Below are positions 46,989-60,592 of a DNA stretch of 64,000 nt, piece after piece (position 1 is the stretch's first letter; each line of letters starts with the position of its first letter). The notes beneath the pieces were generated by a model, which worked only from the letters and a program-made list of their open reading frames with translations, was not told the DNA's origin and did no database searches. Source of the stretch: Dipteronia dyeriana (taxonomy: Eukaryota; Streptophyta; Magnoliopsida; Sapindales; Sapindaceae); assembly GCA_032871835.1 (NCBI GenBank), contig CM065301.1, positions 17,067,291 through 17,131,290 of the forward strand. Direction: 5' to 3'. The position numbers were made by a program, and so were the translations under genes.

Positions 46989-49900
46989 CTACAAACTCCT
47001 GTAGTCTATAACAGTGACTTCATCTTCCGGTGCATCTAAATCTTGATAACTGCATGAAAACAATTACAAGTTGTTTTTATCATGATTGGCAAATTCAAGC
47101 TAAGTCCATCAAACATAGCATTCAGTATCTTTTTTCCCTCAGCATAACAGTTACTGTTTCACAATCTTATATTTATGATCAAGTTTCAAATCAAATAAAA
47201 GAAATGAAAAAATAGCCTTAAGGGATGATTAATCTAATTACTAGTAATTGCAGCCAAACAATAAAAGTCTAAATGCTAAAAAGCAGCAACCCCAACAAAA
47301 TTTACCTTCTTATTCGTCGAGGATCCTGTCTAAAGGCTGGAGACAGAAGAATCGGGCCAGCTCCACTTAGCTGGGGCCCAGAATGCCCATTACGACCACC
47401 ACCTTCAAAAGGGGGAGGGCCACCCTGCTCTCTGAACATCCGCATAGCAACTTCAGGTGGTGCTGGAACAAAGGGCCCCAACGGACTGCAGTTACAGGCA
47501 TGCATAAGCTCTCCAGAAAGGTAGCAAAATCAAATGTAAAATGTATTAAAATAAACAGAAGTTTGCTGCACAAATTGTTGACCTACCCAGCACCAGGAAC
47601 AGGCATCAATACTGGTGGAGGAGGTATATCTGAGGGAAAAGGAGGACCAACAGGTATGCCTTGTCCACCAAAAGCATCAAACATTTGATCATCACGATTT
47701 GCCCCATCAGGACCATCGTTATTTGATGGAAAATCACTCAATTGTGCATTGTCAGACCTATCATATCTATCACCACCATTAGCACGATAGTCACGTTCTC
47801 TACGGTTCCCACGTTCATCTTTCAATCGGTTTTCTGCACCAAGCCTGCGTCTCATTGGCTTGTCTCTCTGCAATAACAAAAATAAGAAGAATAAAGCCAC
47901 TGAATCACTGATACTAGCAATAGTAAACAATGTCAATGATCATCATCTAAGGCTATCAATGTCAATTACTATGGTGATAATGATACAAGTATCTAACCCT
48001 GAATGAATGTGAAGTACGATAGTTTTGGCTATTCATTTTAGCATTGCAATTACCTTAAACATTTAAAACAATAGCTTTATTGTGCGAATTTAGTTATTTT
48101 TGTCTTAATGAAAAAAAAAAAAATTCATATTCTCCTCTGCTTTTTATGATGATGATGATCATCATTGTCAAGGCTCTTCACAAATCATGGTAATTAATAT
48201 TTGCATATAAAGTGTGTGAATGTGCCATATGACAACTGAAAAATGGTAGTATAAATCATACTGGTAACGGTTGCTGCATCACAGGAGTCCCACCAGGTGC
48301 ATCTTCATCACTGCAAAATGACATTAAAGTATTTTCTATAGTTATCTTTGGAAGCAATATGTAAGAGAAACCAAATGCTACAACAATGAATACACTTACT
48401 TCATGTAGTTCTGGTAATACAGCTCTTCACGCACTTTCGCAGTCAATTCCATCACAAGTTCTGGGTGTTTCAGTTTAAGATGCTTGTGTACAAACTCAGC
48501 AGCATGAAAAAGCTTTGTGCAACCTTTGGCCCCACAACCATACTTCCATCCATATTTTTCATCCCTAATCTTACGGACAAAAGGATCAATGGAATCAACA
48601 GCAGTGGCATCAATCTTCTCTTTAGCAGTCATTATTTCCAAGGGATCTTGACTCCTCAATCTTTCTTGCCAACGGGAGTCAAGTTTCTTTTCCCACTCAG
48701 CCCCATTACTAGCCATGTCAGAACTCTTTCCCTCTGCTCTCACATGCCTGAGACCTTTGGCCTCACTTGTTTCAACCATCCCATAATAATCCACACCATG
48801 GATGCGCCATAGATAAGTAATAAGTGTATCCAACAGCTCAACTCCCTCCAGGCCCTTGACAGAGTTCAAACCTCTTATTATAATAACTGGGCCACTAGAA
48901 CCACCATGGGATTTCTCTCGATTCGTTTTATCATTATCAGATCCACACAAAATATTTTCCTCTAATCCCTTTTCAGAGTCAAGTTTGCGTACAAGGGCCC
49001 GTGCTTGTTCAATATCAATTTGGATTCTTCTGCCTTCTGAACTGACCGAATGAGCCTTAGGAGCACCTGAAAGATCAGTTTCTTTAGCAAGTCCTCGACC
49101 ATGCCTTCTTCTTTTGCCACCAGTTTCTACTTCTTCGTCGGAATTCGGATCACTAGTCTGTCCAGATTTATTTGAAGATGAGGCATTGAAATTAGGTCCT
49201 CTGCATCATACAATTATATTACTTAGTTTACTGTTATTTCTTGAAAAAAATGATTAACTGTTAAAGAAACAAAGTCAATAGCCAGGCTAAAAAATGAAGT
49301 CATAAAAGAGAAGAAGAGCAGGTCTTACAAGTCCAATGTCCCATTCTGCAAATCAAGCAAAAATTCCTTTGCAACCTTTCGTGCAACTTCATTCCTCCTA
49401 AACAGAAATTCCCAGAACCATTAATTCAACAACATCAAGCTAAAAGCCAGAGAAGAGGTGATTACAAAGAGAATACCCAAACTCGCATTAACAGACAAAA
49501 AAGTGAAGCATTAAATATCTACAGCCTATTTCAACTTAAAAATTCCAATCATCAGATAACATGTGGTGGGTCTCACCTTTCAATGACAGCAATCAAGTTT
49601 GTCGGATGATATTTATCTTTCAACCTACATACACAAGTGCATTCAATTAAACAATGAAGTGAACAAGGAAAGCTCGAACTAGATAAAAGACGAGAAGTAC
49701 CATTCCTCATCTTTATGAGCATCAAAAAACACTCTCTTCTGAGTTGAAATATATTCTGACTTGTATTCTTGATATCTACAAAGGCCACAGTCACTTCATT
49801 ATCAGTTTATTTTCCCCTTGTAAAGTAAAGATCACGAGTACGGTACACAATCAAACTATATAGTGACTGGATATATTCCTATTGCGTACCTGCGTTCAGC

Positions 49901-52764
49901 TTCAGCCGGTAGTATATCATCCTCAAGCTCCTGAATAAATTGCTTGTATGACATCAAGCCTTCTCTGAAAGAATTTAATTAACATTTTACATCATATATC
50001 GCAATATTGAAAGCTCCAATGGTGGAATAAAGTGTAATCTTCATACAAGTGGAAAGAAGAAAAAAGTCTGGGGTAGAGAGAGAGAGAGAGAGCAAAAAGA
50101 AAGAGAAGATGAGTATAAAGCAAAGTAGAACAAATTTGGAAAATGCTTCTCTTTTTCTATTCTTTTTCTGTTCAAGTAACCACAATTACAAATATGGGGC
50201 TGCGATCCTTTGAAGTCTCAGTGGTCGATGCAATACAATTACTTTCAGTAAAACTCAGTTCTTTTACATGCATCTCATAAAATGCTCCTTTGAATTAAAG
50301 GATACATAAGACCAGGTACAATAATGTTTACACATAGGAAACAAAAATAACCTGAAGGACAATCCGAGGAACATTGGCAATGGTAAGAACAACTTTTAAT
50401 ATTTTAATTTATTTGTTATCATAAGAAACAACTTCTTACAGAGAAAAATTAATATTCTTCCCCTGATAAATACTCAGTGGTCGATGCAATACAATTACTT
50501 TCAGTAAAACTCAGTTCTTTTACATGCATCTCATAAAATGCTCGTTTGAATTAAAGGATACATAAGACCAGGTACAATAATGTTTACGCATAAGAAACAA
50601 AAATAACCTAAAGGACAATCCGAGGAACATTGGCAATGGTAAGAACAACTTTTAATATTTTAGTTTATTTGTTATCATAAGAAACAACTTTTTACAGAGA
50701 AAAACTCATATTCTTCCCCTGATAAATACTCAATAATATGGGGGAACTAGATGTGTGTGCATATGTGCAACTGAACGTACACGACACAAAGAATTGTTTC
50801 ATTTTCATTAAACTAGCCATCCTATATTAAAGAATGAAGTGTTTTAGTAATCTCTCCCACTTGTATAAACTCTACAGTTAGATAAACAACAAGTTTATCC
50901 AACAGCCATTCTGCACTGCCACCTCATAGGTAGATAAAAAGCCTAGTAAAGTAACGAAGCAATTTATTTAACTATGCCAACTGTTTGTAAAGTATATTTA
51001 TATGATAACAGAACACACAATCATGCAAGAAAAATGAAATGAAAAATAAATCAAACCTAGCCAAAAACTAAAGTTCATTTACATCTTGGAATTCTAACCT
51101 TTGATTACCGCCTGTGTTAGAAGCATCACTGAAACCACCACGGCCTGAATCCCAATCTACAAAAGTTATAGAACCCAATTAGTTCTGCTTAATGATACAA
51201 GAAGTCAGTTTACAAACACACGTACATGCGTATATATAACTTGTTCTACCTTTTTCTTTTCTTTTTTCAATAGAAAACAGAAAACTTTAGTCAAAGAGAA
51301 AGAAAGCAAGTACAAAGGTGTAATCCAAAAAAACAACAAACTGAACTCAAAGATGCAAGAATTTCTATCAATTCACTATAGCCTTCCAATCAAGAACAAT
51401 GAGAAATAATAAATCGACTCTGAATTCTTCAAGAGTAGATAATAAACCTTAAACCAAAAACATTTGTACTCGTCTTTAGCTTACAAAATTCTTCTATTCC
51501 TCTCTAGCCAAATAACCCATAAAACAACAAAAATTCCACAATACCAAAAGATCATAGCTTTCTTTCCTCCTCAAAAGCTTTAAAATCTTCCAAAAAGAAG
51601 GCAACCGCATACTGACGAGTAGCCCACTCCAAACCCATCACCGAAAACAACTTACACCATAACTTTACAACCACCTGACAATAGTGAAAAAAATTATCCA
51701 AATTTCCTTCGAAATGTTTGCACATGACACACCAAGAAGGAAGAATACAAGAATCAGGATATCTCTTTTGAATAATATCACAAGTATTTATTTTTCCATG
51801 AGCTATCTACCATACGAGATATTTGATTTTATAAAAAGCCTTGACTTCAAACTTACAGGAGCAGGTCGAAACATGGATGAGAATCATCATCCACCAACCA
51901 TTCAAAGGACTTGCAAGAAAAGATTCCATTAGAATCCTAAGACCAAACCCTCCTATCATCTACTCCATATTGAAACAAACAGCATCCAACAACGAAAGTA
52001 GAAAAGAAAATTCCTCAATTTCTCTACCATGCAAGTTTCTCCTAAAACAAAAGACCGCCCACTATATTGAGAAACCCGTTCCAATCTACTTTCAACTGAA
52101 GCACTTTGCAAGAAGCAAAGCTTATATAATCTTGAAAACCTCAAGCACACGGGTATAGAATCAATCCAACTATTCTCCCAAAAACAAATTCGGGAGCCAC
52201 AAACTTAAACTTACAAGAGAAACCATTGAAGCCTTGAATTATAAATTTCCAAGGGCAGCAGTTGAAACCTCTTATACCCACTCTAAAATCCCACTCATTT
52301 TCTTGGAGAGCATACTTACTTTTAATAACTAAATGCCACAATGAATTAGTCTCAAAAGAAAATTTTCAAAGCCATTTCCCAAGTAATGCCAAATTTTACT
52401 TAACAATATGATCAATCTCTAAACCACCTTAATTTTGGGATCAAGAAACAATCTCTCAATTAATTAAATGAGCTCACTTACCTTCATCGATGCCTTCCTA
52501 AAAAAATCCCTCATTAGCTTTTCAATTCTCTTCAACATCCTTATAGGAATTCTAAACAAAGAAAGATGGCGTGTGGTTATAAATCACAAAACTGCTTCAA
52601 TCATAACCAATCTTCCTCCCCTAGAAATAAACTCATTTTCCCACCCCCTCTAAATCAACTTTCCTTCATCAAATTGACTACCAGCCAATACACTAGACTA
52701 GATTGATCTTACACCCCAACACCAAGCAAAAAAACTTGAATTATTCCAACTAAACCATTGTATT

Positions 52765-52817
<53 letters not shown>

Positions 52818-55800
52818 CATGCATGTGTGTGCGTGCACGTGCTCCCACACACGAGCATATATTTAACTCAAATTTGTTCCACAATAACAAATTAACCAAA
52901 TAAGATCATTAAATACATAATTCACATAAAACAAAAGCTATGCCATGAAAACTTAAGGAAATACATTAAAAATGAGTAAATTCTAAACATTTAATAAATA
53001 TCAGTGTTCGAAAAGTCGGACTCGGAGTCCGCCTGAGTCGCTAGGCACCCCCCCCGGCCACCATCTGCTGCGAATAAGGCCGAATCGGCCAGCGAGGCGG
53101 CGGATAGGATTTTCAGAGGCAGCAGCTAGGGTTTTCAGAGGAGAAGAGAGGAGAAAAGCAGAGGCGGCTAGGGTTTGTTTTGTTTTTTAGAAAAAGAACC
53201 CAAAACAATGTCATTTGGGGGTTGTTTTTAAACCCAAACAACTTCGTTTTTGGTTCTTAAAAAAAAAAAAAAAAAAAAAAAAAACCCTAGCCGCCTCTGC
53301 TTTTCTCATCTCTTTTCATCTCCTCTCCTCACCTCTCTTCTCCACAACCCTTCTCACCGCCTAGGCATTGGGCGCCGAACCACCACCCGACTAGCGCCTA
53401 GCTGCTAATAGAACACTGATAAATATTGTGCCGTGAGATGCTTGTCTATGCAAAACGTACAGAAGAAACTGTCAGAATCATGTATCCAGTGACATTTATT
53501 ACGCAATAAAATTAAGCTCTTTTAAGGAAGATATGCCCCAAAATCAGTCATCACAACTATACTATAAAAACATTTATAAAATCATAACTAAATAACTTTT
53601 CACCATGACTCGACTACATGTTATAAAAGATCAGTAATTTACAAACAATATTTAAAATCCCACATTATATGTATATATATTTTGGGCAAATGCAGGTGCA
53701 TTATCTAATAACTGCAATTCAAGTGCTAGACACAAATTTCATTAAGAAAAATGTCTTACACTCGGGTATGTCATATGAGACATCTACATAAACCAAAAAA
53801 ATAAGAAAAAATAAGAAAAATAAAACACCATGTCAAGGATAAGATTTGTATATGCCTTAGCCAATAATTATGCTGGGCAAGTCCCTTTTAAGTTTATCGC
53901 ACTAGGACCAGTAAAACTCGAGAATCCATAATTAGAAAGATGTCGGTCAATTAGAAATAAAGCAGCTCAACGTCATGAACAGAAAACGGGAAAGATAAGC
54001 GATGCAATCAGTTGATGCAAATCACCATGCTTGCATGAATTATAAAACAAAAAATCATAAATAAGAAATGCGCAATCAAAAGCACATGCATTTATCCACA
54101 ATGTCATCTAACTTGTTACATAAAGCTAATGCAAATTCAGGTCTCTTTGATAATTCCCAACACAGCTTTTTAGTTAAATGGAAAAGGAAAGGCATGGTAA
54201 ACCAATAAAATAAGTGATGAAAATGTGTTGCTTCTGTATAAAAGAAACATACCATTCAATAAAGCAAGATACTTCTTTTACTCTCAAGTTTCAGCACACG
54301 CAAATTTAAATTGTTAAATTCTCTTTCATAAATATGCCGCAAGCAAATGTTAAAGCAAACCCAACATTATCTAATTCAAGAATCAATATGAAATCTCCTA
54401 ACTGGAGCTCATAGAGTGAGGAATGTCGCCTGTGTATTTGAGAAATTTCAAAATACAGATCAAACTAGAGGCTCAATGTAAGGCATATTTGTAGCGTATT
54501 CTGCAAACAGTTCTACAAAATTACATGGTGAAAACTACCCAAGTTGCTAATTTTCAGTACACTAAACCTAAGAATTCGTACTTATCAAAAATGAAGCAGT
54601 TCAAAAAGCAGTCAAACCATACCAGAAGGACCACTTTGATAGCCACCAGATGACCGGCCAATGTATCGGCCATGAGGCCTTTCTTCAGCAAAGCCAGGTC
54701 TTCCCCCCATCTCACGATCGTATCCACCCGCATAATCATACCCAAACCTGTAAACCAAAAGACCAAATTATAATACTCGAGTAAATTTTGCAAATATAAA
54801 CCAGCAGAAGTAAAATTTATTGATCTTATTAGAACATGGACGGAGGGGAATACAAAATATATGTTTCTATAAGAAAATATTATATTATTATGGAATATCT
54901 TATTCATGAACAAGCATACAAAATCAAGAACAAAAAGCTGTAGCTAGATGTTGGAACTTGGAAGGCAATATAGTATTCCAGGAAACTTTGCCGTTTTGCA
55001 ACACTACAGTGTGTGCAGGGAGTTCTTTAAACTTCAAAAAAAAACTGTCAAACTTCCTGTCCTATATTTTTTTATTGGAAAAATTACAAGGAGCTATACA
55101 CAAAGGAAGTGAACAAGCTAAAAACAAAAGGAGTGAACAAGTTAACCACAGAGAGTGAACAAGTTTATGTACCATAAACTGATCTAACTTTGCAATTCTT
55201 CCATCCAGTGAGTTGCTTCAAACACTTATGACTGAACAGCTAAAGTCAATATTACTCTAAAATCTTCAAACCAAATATACTTAACCTTATCAGCTACACT
55301 CGTTTCAACACCATTTCAGGTCCATACATGCTTGACCATTTCTCCATAAATCAACAGCATCTAAAGACACTACCAAAACCCAGGTCATGAAATAGCTCCA
55401 AGCTACCTGTTTTTTTTTTCTTTTGGGGCTGATCCTAGTGTTTTAATATTGTTGGAGTTACAGTTACAATAAAAAAGCAATAAATAAGCATACAGTTAAA
55501 GAAAGTGAGAAAAGCAAGTCCAAGAAAATCCCATATCCAAAACTCACAGAAGACAAGAGATATACAGCTAGGCATCTAGCAGAAGGAAAAGCAATATTGC
55601 TTACCTTACGATAAAACTATCTGACTCTTGCTTCACAAATATGCCTTCGTTATCATCAAGACTTTAAATATCATGTAAGTATGTAACAAAATCCTAATCA
55701 TACATAAAGAAACGCATGAAAGGTATAAGCAGGCTCTACATAACTTGACAGCAAACGAGTTTCACAATGCAAAGCTTTCAATTTTTGTAAATTCGATGGG

Positions 55801-57142
55801 GCATAACACTGCTTGTATAATCCCTAGTCATCAAGCTTTCCCCTTCAGGTTTCTTTCTAAAAAAAAAAATCTCCTCTTGATTTCCAAGGCAACAACTATT
55901 TAGTTACTACTTTCTTTTAAAACTGTATACAATTACAACAATATCAAATCAACACCAGGGCCAAGGATTTTAAACTACAATTTTCATGTATACTTGTTGG
56001 AATTTGCAGAATGTATATTGCTATTGTCATGGCCATCACCATCTTTTTCTAAAACAGACTTGCATCACAATAAATCATAGAAGCCCTAAAAGATGTTAGC
56101 ATAACAATTAAACAGCATGTGCCAAGGAATTCAATGAAATGTGAATAACATTGCCTTCTTCTACGTGGAAAGTGATTGTTTTCAACACATGCATTTTATT
56201 ATCCTCTATATATCACCAAAAGATTGTCTTTGCTAACTTCATAAATCGCATTTCCTTTTTAAAACCCATCATCCACCTCATTGTAAACTAACATCTTCTC
56301 ACCGAATTTCAAATGAAAATAATAAAAGAGGTAATTTACAATTATAATTAACTTTTATTTGGGCACATGAGATGAAATCTGAGTAAAAGCTTCAGTATGA
56401 AAGGTCCTCAACTCCTCCGTACAACTTTGTTTCATTGGCGTAAAAGTATATACAGGTAAACGCAAAAATAGGGTTGGAAAAATGTGTGATATACATTTAC
56501 CAATTAATATTTGTAACTTGATTAAGAGTTGTTGGTATTGCATGGCTAAAGGAAGAATCAAATGAAAACTAGAAATGGCTAGGGTTAATAGGAATACAAG
56601 TATCTCCCAACACTAGAATCTCAAAACTACCAACAAAAAACAAAATATAAAGAGATGACTGACCTTCTATCAGCAGGTCCAAAACCGCCGCCGCCGCCGC
56701 CACCACGTGGACTACCACCTCTCCTGCCTTCAAACGGTCCATCGTTGTCTCTCCTGGAGCGCTTATAGGGAGGCGACCTGCGAGGCGGAGGAGAGTGCCT
56801 TCTATCACGGTAGGGCATAGGAGGAGGCGGACTTACGGTGGGCCTCCGCTTGTAGTCCCTCTCTCTATCCCTCTGATTGGGAGGAGAACGATTCCTGTCA
56901 TAAAAATCAGGTCCGCGTCGGTTGGGGGGCCGGTCGAGGTCCCTGTCGTCACGCCTTTCACGGGAATCTCTATCGCGCCTTTTAGGAGGAGGCTGTTGAG
57001 AAGGAGGAGGAGCAGTAGATGCTGCTGCTGCTGAAGCAGGCGGTGGTGAGGATGGAGGATTGTCATCGTTATCGTCGGATTTTTCGTTTTGGTCACTGCG
57101 TCGGTCGAGGGAATCGACGGCCATGTTAATGACCTGAGCCAT
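46989..57142 (-). CDS. SE: SERRATE, ARS2-family zinc-finger RNA-processing factor
   Basis: Nuclear partner of DCL1/HYL1 and the cap-binding complex in microRNA biogenesis and splicing (family knowledge). Twelve coding exons on the minus strand: 57142-56664, 54747-54623, 51156-51099, 49964-49890, 49775-49701, 49624-49577, 49397-49329, 49200-48400, 48310-48262, 47867-47587, 47485-47306 and 47049-46989. The sum is 2301 nt, 766 aa, open throughout. N-terminal Arg/Pro/Gly-rich disordered region (about 1-215); conserved helical N-domain (SYKQFIQELEDDILPAEAER, about 223-312); mid-domain (GPVIIIRGLNSVKGLEGVEL, from 413); C2H2 zinc finger C532, C537, then KHLKLKH to 555; Pro-rich tail ending VIDYRSL. 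ATG 57142 (MAQVINMAVD) is the first in frame; M at 57124 is an alternative. Introns 1-3 are unusually long. No lesion seen. Confidence 0.95.
49965..51098 (-). other. SERRATE intron 3 with 256-bp tandem duplication
   Basis: The segment starting CTCAGTGGTCGATGCAATAC at 50217 is repeated at 50473 with only a few differences, a direct tandem duplication with a 256-bp period (50217-50728). A GA-rich run (GAGAGAGAGAGAG) lies near 50079-50092. Confidence 0.85.
51480..52740 (-). pseudogene. LINE ORF2 C-terminal remnant in SERRATE intron 2
   Basis: Minus-strand coding remains of an L1-type LINE, same sense as SERRATE. They include a stretch resembling the end of reverse transcriptase (GGRLVMIEAV, about 52620), SKYALQENEWDFRVGIRG at about 52300, and a Cys/His-rich zf-RVT-like part (CVMCKHFEGN, about 51730). 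Multiple stops. 5'-truncated; the 3' end is not sharply defined. Confidence 0.7.
52768..52814. repeat. (TA)n microsatellite in SERRATE intron 2
   Basis: About 23 TA units, followed by a GTGTGTGCGTGCACGTGC-like stretch. Likely length-variable. Confidence 0.92.
53002..53418. mobile_element. hAT-type foldback MITE in SERRATE intron 2
   Basis: 417 bp; starts CAGTGTTC and ends GAACACTG. Perfect 8-bp target duplication ATAAATAT at 52994-53001 and 53419-53426, as expected for hAT. GC-rich compared with its surroundings. The interior is a long foldback (GCAGAGGCGGCTAGGGTTT against AAACCCTAGCCGCCTCTGC) around a roughly 30-nt A run at 53260-53284. Confidence 0.9.
53427..54622 (-). other. Rest of SERRATE intron 2, 5' side
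   Basis: AT-rich intron sequence down from the donor at 54622. No element with clear ends recognised. Confidence 0.6.
54748..56663 (-). other. SERRATE intron 1, 1.9 kb
   Basis: Donor GTCAGT and acceptor GTTTACAG. AT-rich, no embedded gene or clear transposon ends seen. Small direct repeats (GGAGTGAACAAG, three times near 55105-55160). Confidence 0.7.
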
Positions 57143-58480
57143 CAATCAGTACGGTGGAACCCTAGGTCTAGATTGGAGGAGATGGGCTGATTTTTTTTTC
57201 CTTTTAAATAAAAATATATATATGAGAGTTTTTGAGGGTGTACAATGATGTAATTGTTAATTTTGTTTGTGTGGGAAACTCTCACCCATTTTTAATTTTA
57301 ACTGAGAGAGTTTTTCAGTGTGTTTCTGTGGGTAACTCACCAACTCTCGGTGTTCCGCCTTCGAAAATGAGATCGACACAGCAAATGCAAATTAATTTCC
57401 ACTAAAATGTGTGTGACTGTACAGTCAAATTGCACCAACGTCCCCAATTTATATTTAATTGCTGTAGATGAAACTTTTGCTCAATATTATATAAACTTCC
57501 CCTGCCGTAATAACTTGCTTCTATGTTAAGTGAAAATTTCCAAAATGTTTTACTATGCAATTGAAATTGTGAATTATTTACCGCGACAAATCTAGACAGT
57601 CATACATTGACTACTCACAAAAATCATTATTCAATAAAATAGAGAATGAAAAAAAAAAAAAAAAAAAAAAGAGTTACCACGATGATTTTTTTTTTTGGTA
57701 TGAAAAGCTATAACCAGTAAAAACCACTGTACTGAGATTCTTTAGTCACTTAGTCGCAAAATCTATCGGTTGATAAAATAAATAATACATCAAATTGATT
57801 AAATCACACCACATTTGGATTATCCTATTTTAACTGTCTATGAACCTTTTACTAATAATTAAATTGACCAAGGACTCTACGAAGACTATATTCGATAAAT
57901 GTTTAAGAATTGAATAATTTTAGTCTTGAAGTTTTTTTCCTTAAAAATATATATATTTGAGACTTTTAGAAAAGTCGAAGAGGGATCATAGCCGTTGTAC
58001 ATATATATATATATTAGTTTTCTCCTATGATATCCCTTATTTTAATTTATGTAAGGATTTTTATAAAATTATATCGATTTTTATGAGTTTTGATATGGAT
58101 TTTTTTAGATGATGAGTTTAATGAAATCTACCCATAAATAAATTTTTATAAATTTTCAAGTACTAAAACTTTTTTTAAAAAAAAATTCCTACATTCTTCT
58201 CATTTTCCCGATACCTTCATATTTAATCAAATCAAAAAAGATTGTTCTAGGAATTGAAGTAAATCCCGAATAGATGAAAATATCAATTGTCAAATATAAA
58301 GTAAACATGGAGGTATACAGATTTTATGAAACTTTTAAATCTTTTTTAAAAAAGTACGAATCGTATAGCACAGTATAAATTACATATAAAAAAGAGGAGG
58401 GTGTGAGAAAAATCAAGACATTATTTGTATATGTAAAACCTTTTAAGTTTAAAATGTATTAGAATAATAAAATACACTTC
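57143..58480 (-). promoter_or_regulatory. SERRATE 5' UTR and upstream region
   Basis: Upstream of the minus-strand start. Contains T-rich tracts, a 27-nt A run at 57651-57670 and AT-rich stretches. No other gene seen; transcription start not determined. Confidence 0.5.
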
Positions 58481-60348
58481 TACTAGGCCCCGTTTGACAG
58501 ATATGATAGATTGGGATTGAGGTTATTTTAAGTTTCATTACAATGTTTAGTTGGACTGATAGGATAGGTTAATTTAATACCATCAAAAAAATTATCTCAT
58601 TATGATATGTTAAAATAATCTTAACTAAAATGTCGGGATTCAAATGAATCACATCTTCTTTCATCATCGACTCTCTCTTTTGAGCGTTCAAATAAGGTTT
58701 TGTTTCTTTCAAATTCTTTCTTAATCGTTTTTCTCAGCAAACCTTTATCTTTTTATCTCTCTATCTCTTTCACATTCCCAGACACAATCAGAACCTTTTC
58801 TCATGCGCATCTCTAACCCCTCTCTCACTCCAGCCTCTGCTAAGCACATCCTTTATTGTCCAAACATCTAGTCACACTTCTGGTAACCTCTCTTTTGATG
58901 TTTTATATTTACTTAATCTTTTTTTAGTTGATTTAGGTTTTTTTTTTGTACCCATAATCGTTTATCAATAAAATTTATTTTATTTGATCTCTATTATACG
59001 TAGACTTTTGAATATTTCATTTTTGGACTCTATGAAGCCATCATATGATAAAGGTTGGTATTTTTTTACTGTTACATTTTTATTCGGATTAATAATGTCT
59101 AAAGCCACTGATTTGATGAGGTAGTCCCTAAATAACCATTAATTTTTTAATATATCTCAAATTAGCCATTACATAGAAAGAAAGTATCAAATGTTGTCAC
59201 TTTACCCATTAATTGTTTGAAGTCGGTTTACTTATGTCATAACATGTTAGAATATGGGTCAAAATGGTAAAACATGTTTTGCACCAGTTTTTGAATTGGT
59301 TTTTAACAGATTTTAAACTGGTTTTTTACCTGTATTTTGACTATTTTCTATCATGATTACTTTATAAAATAGGAAAAATAGTCTATGAAATTCTTATAAT
59401 CAAATCATTACTCTATATATAACTAAATAATCAAACTACATAATATTACCCATATAATTATTTATGGGTGTCATGTCATAGATAACGGTAGTTTTCTATT
59501 AGATTTTAATAGAATAGCTGTCAATGAACAATATTTTATCAAAATGGTGATGTTGGAACATTGTTTTATCAAAATGGTAATTTTGAAACAATTTAAACAG
59601 TGAATTGCTTTTTTGGGACTCCACCTATTAATTAATAGTGTCTGGTGTTATGTTCTCTTTTTATTCTATTTTACAAAATGGTAATTTTGAAACAATTTAA
59701 ACAGTGAATTGCTTTTTTGTGACTCCACCTATTAATTAATAGTGTCTAGTGTTATGTTCTCTTTTTATTCTATTTTATTGATGTTTGTTACATGTTATCT
59801 GTTTGGATATCAATTTTGTCATGATTTTAGGGTTAAATGTTTCTAAAATTGGAATTTTTGAGATTGATATAAAATACAAGTTAATATAGCGACTTTTGAG
59901 TTTAATTATGTTTGTTTTATGTTTAATAATGGACAAATGCAAGAAAACTGAGGCTTTTGGGTACTCAAATAATGGTGTTGGATGTTGAATGAATTACATG
60001 GTGTCTAACAATGATTGATTGGAATATGATGTTTGTATGTGATAAAGATGATTATTAAAATGCAAGTAAATCAGAGTTGAACGGAAATGTGGTTTGTAGA
60101 AATTACAATGTAAATGTGATTTATTGAATTTTTATTTGTTCAATGAGGCAGATAAATGATATTGCTACTAGGTTTTAATTTCCTAGACAACGTAAATTAA
60201 CTCAGTTCTTATTAATCAAGTCAAATGAAAATAAAAGTGTCAAACAAAACTCAGTCCTTATTAACTCGGTTTTCAATGTCATTGCTCGTATCAGTACAAG
60301 CTGAACAAAATAATTATTTGATCAAAGTAATGCTTTAATATTTATTCT
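58481..60348. other. Repeat-rich intergenic DNA
   Basis: GGCCCCGTTTGACAG at 58490 looks like a MITE end, but no convincing partner was found. A 104-bp tandem duplication starts at 59571 and repeats at 59675 (AAAATGGTAATTTTGAAACA). No coding sequence recognised. Confidence 0.6.
59571..59778. repeat. 104-bp tandem duplication
   Basis: Two copies with a 104-bp period, differing at few positions (TTTTTTGGGACTCC against TTTTTTGTGACTCC; GTCTGGTG against GTCTAGTG). Recent by its high identity. Confidence 0.88.
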
Positions 60349-60592
60349 TGTCTATATTGAAGGAAATATATAGGGGAATTACAATATGAAAAGAACTAGA
60401 AAGGAAACTTACAAAAGGAAATAACCAATCAAGCTAATCAATCACTCTATAGTCAACTACAATAATTAAGCAAATTAATTTAAGAGTCAACTATACAATC
60501 TCAATCATAATTGAGAAAAATCTAATATATTGTAGTTGATTGACACATTGATTGAAGCTGATTAACAACTATATAAACAGTTGATTTTAACA
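60349..60592 (-). mobile_element. Short copia-like LTR, antisense
   Basis: On the minus strand TGTTAAAATC at 60592 follows a GATGGGAG polypurine tract, and the putative end TATAGACA is at 60349, giving a 244-bp LTR. Following sequence to about 61130 has a second CTTGAGTTTGAGGGGGAGG-like purine tract. No coding found. Confidence 0.5.

Noticed and set aside
48465..48812. Plus-strand 115-codon frame
   Set aside because: Antisense shadow of the large SERRATE exon.
56795..57034. Plus-strand Arg/Ser-rich frame
   Set aside because: Antisense shadow of SERRATE exon 1, whose low-complexity GC-rich sequence keeps other frames open.
58490..58880. MITE from GGCCCCGTTTGACAG to CCAAACATC
   Set aside because: The ends do not pair well and no target duplication was found.
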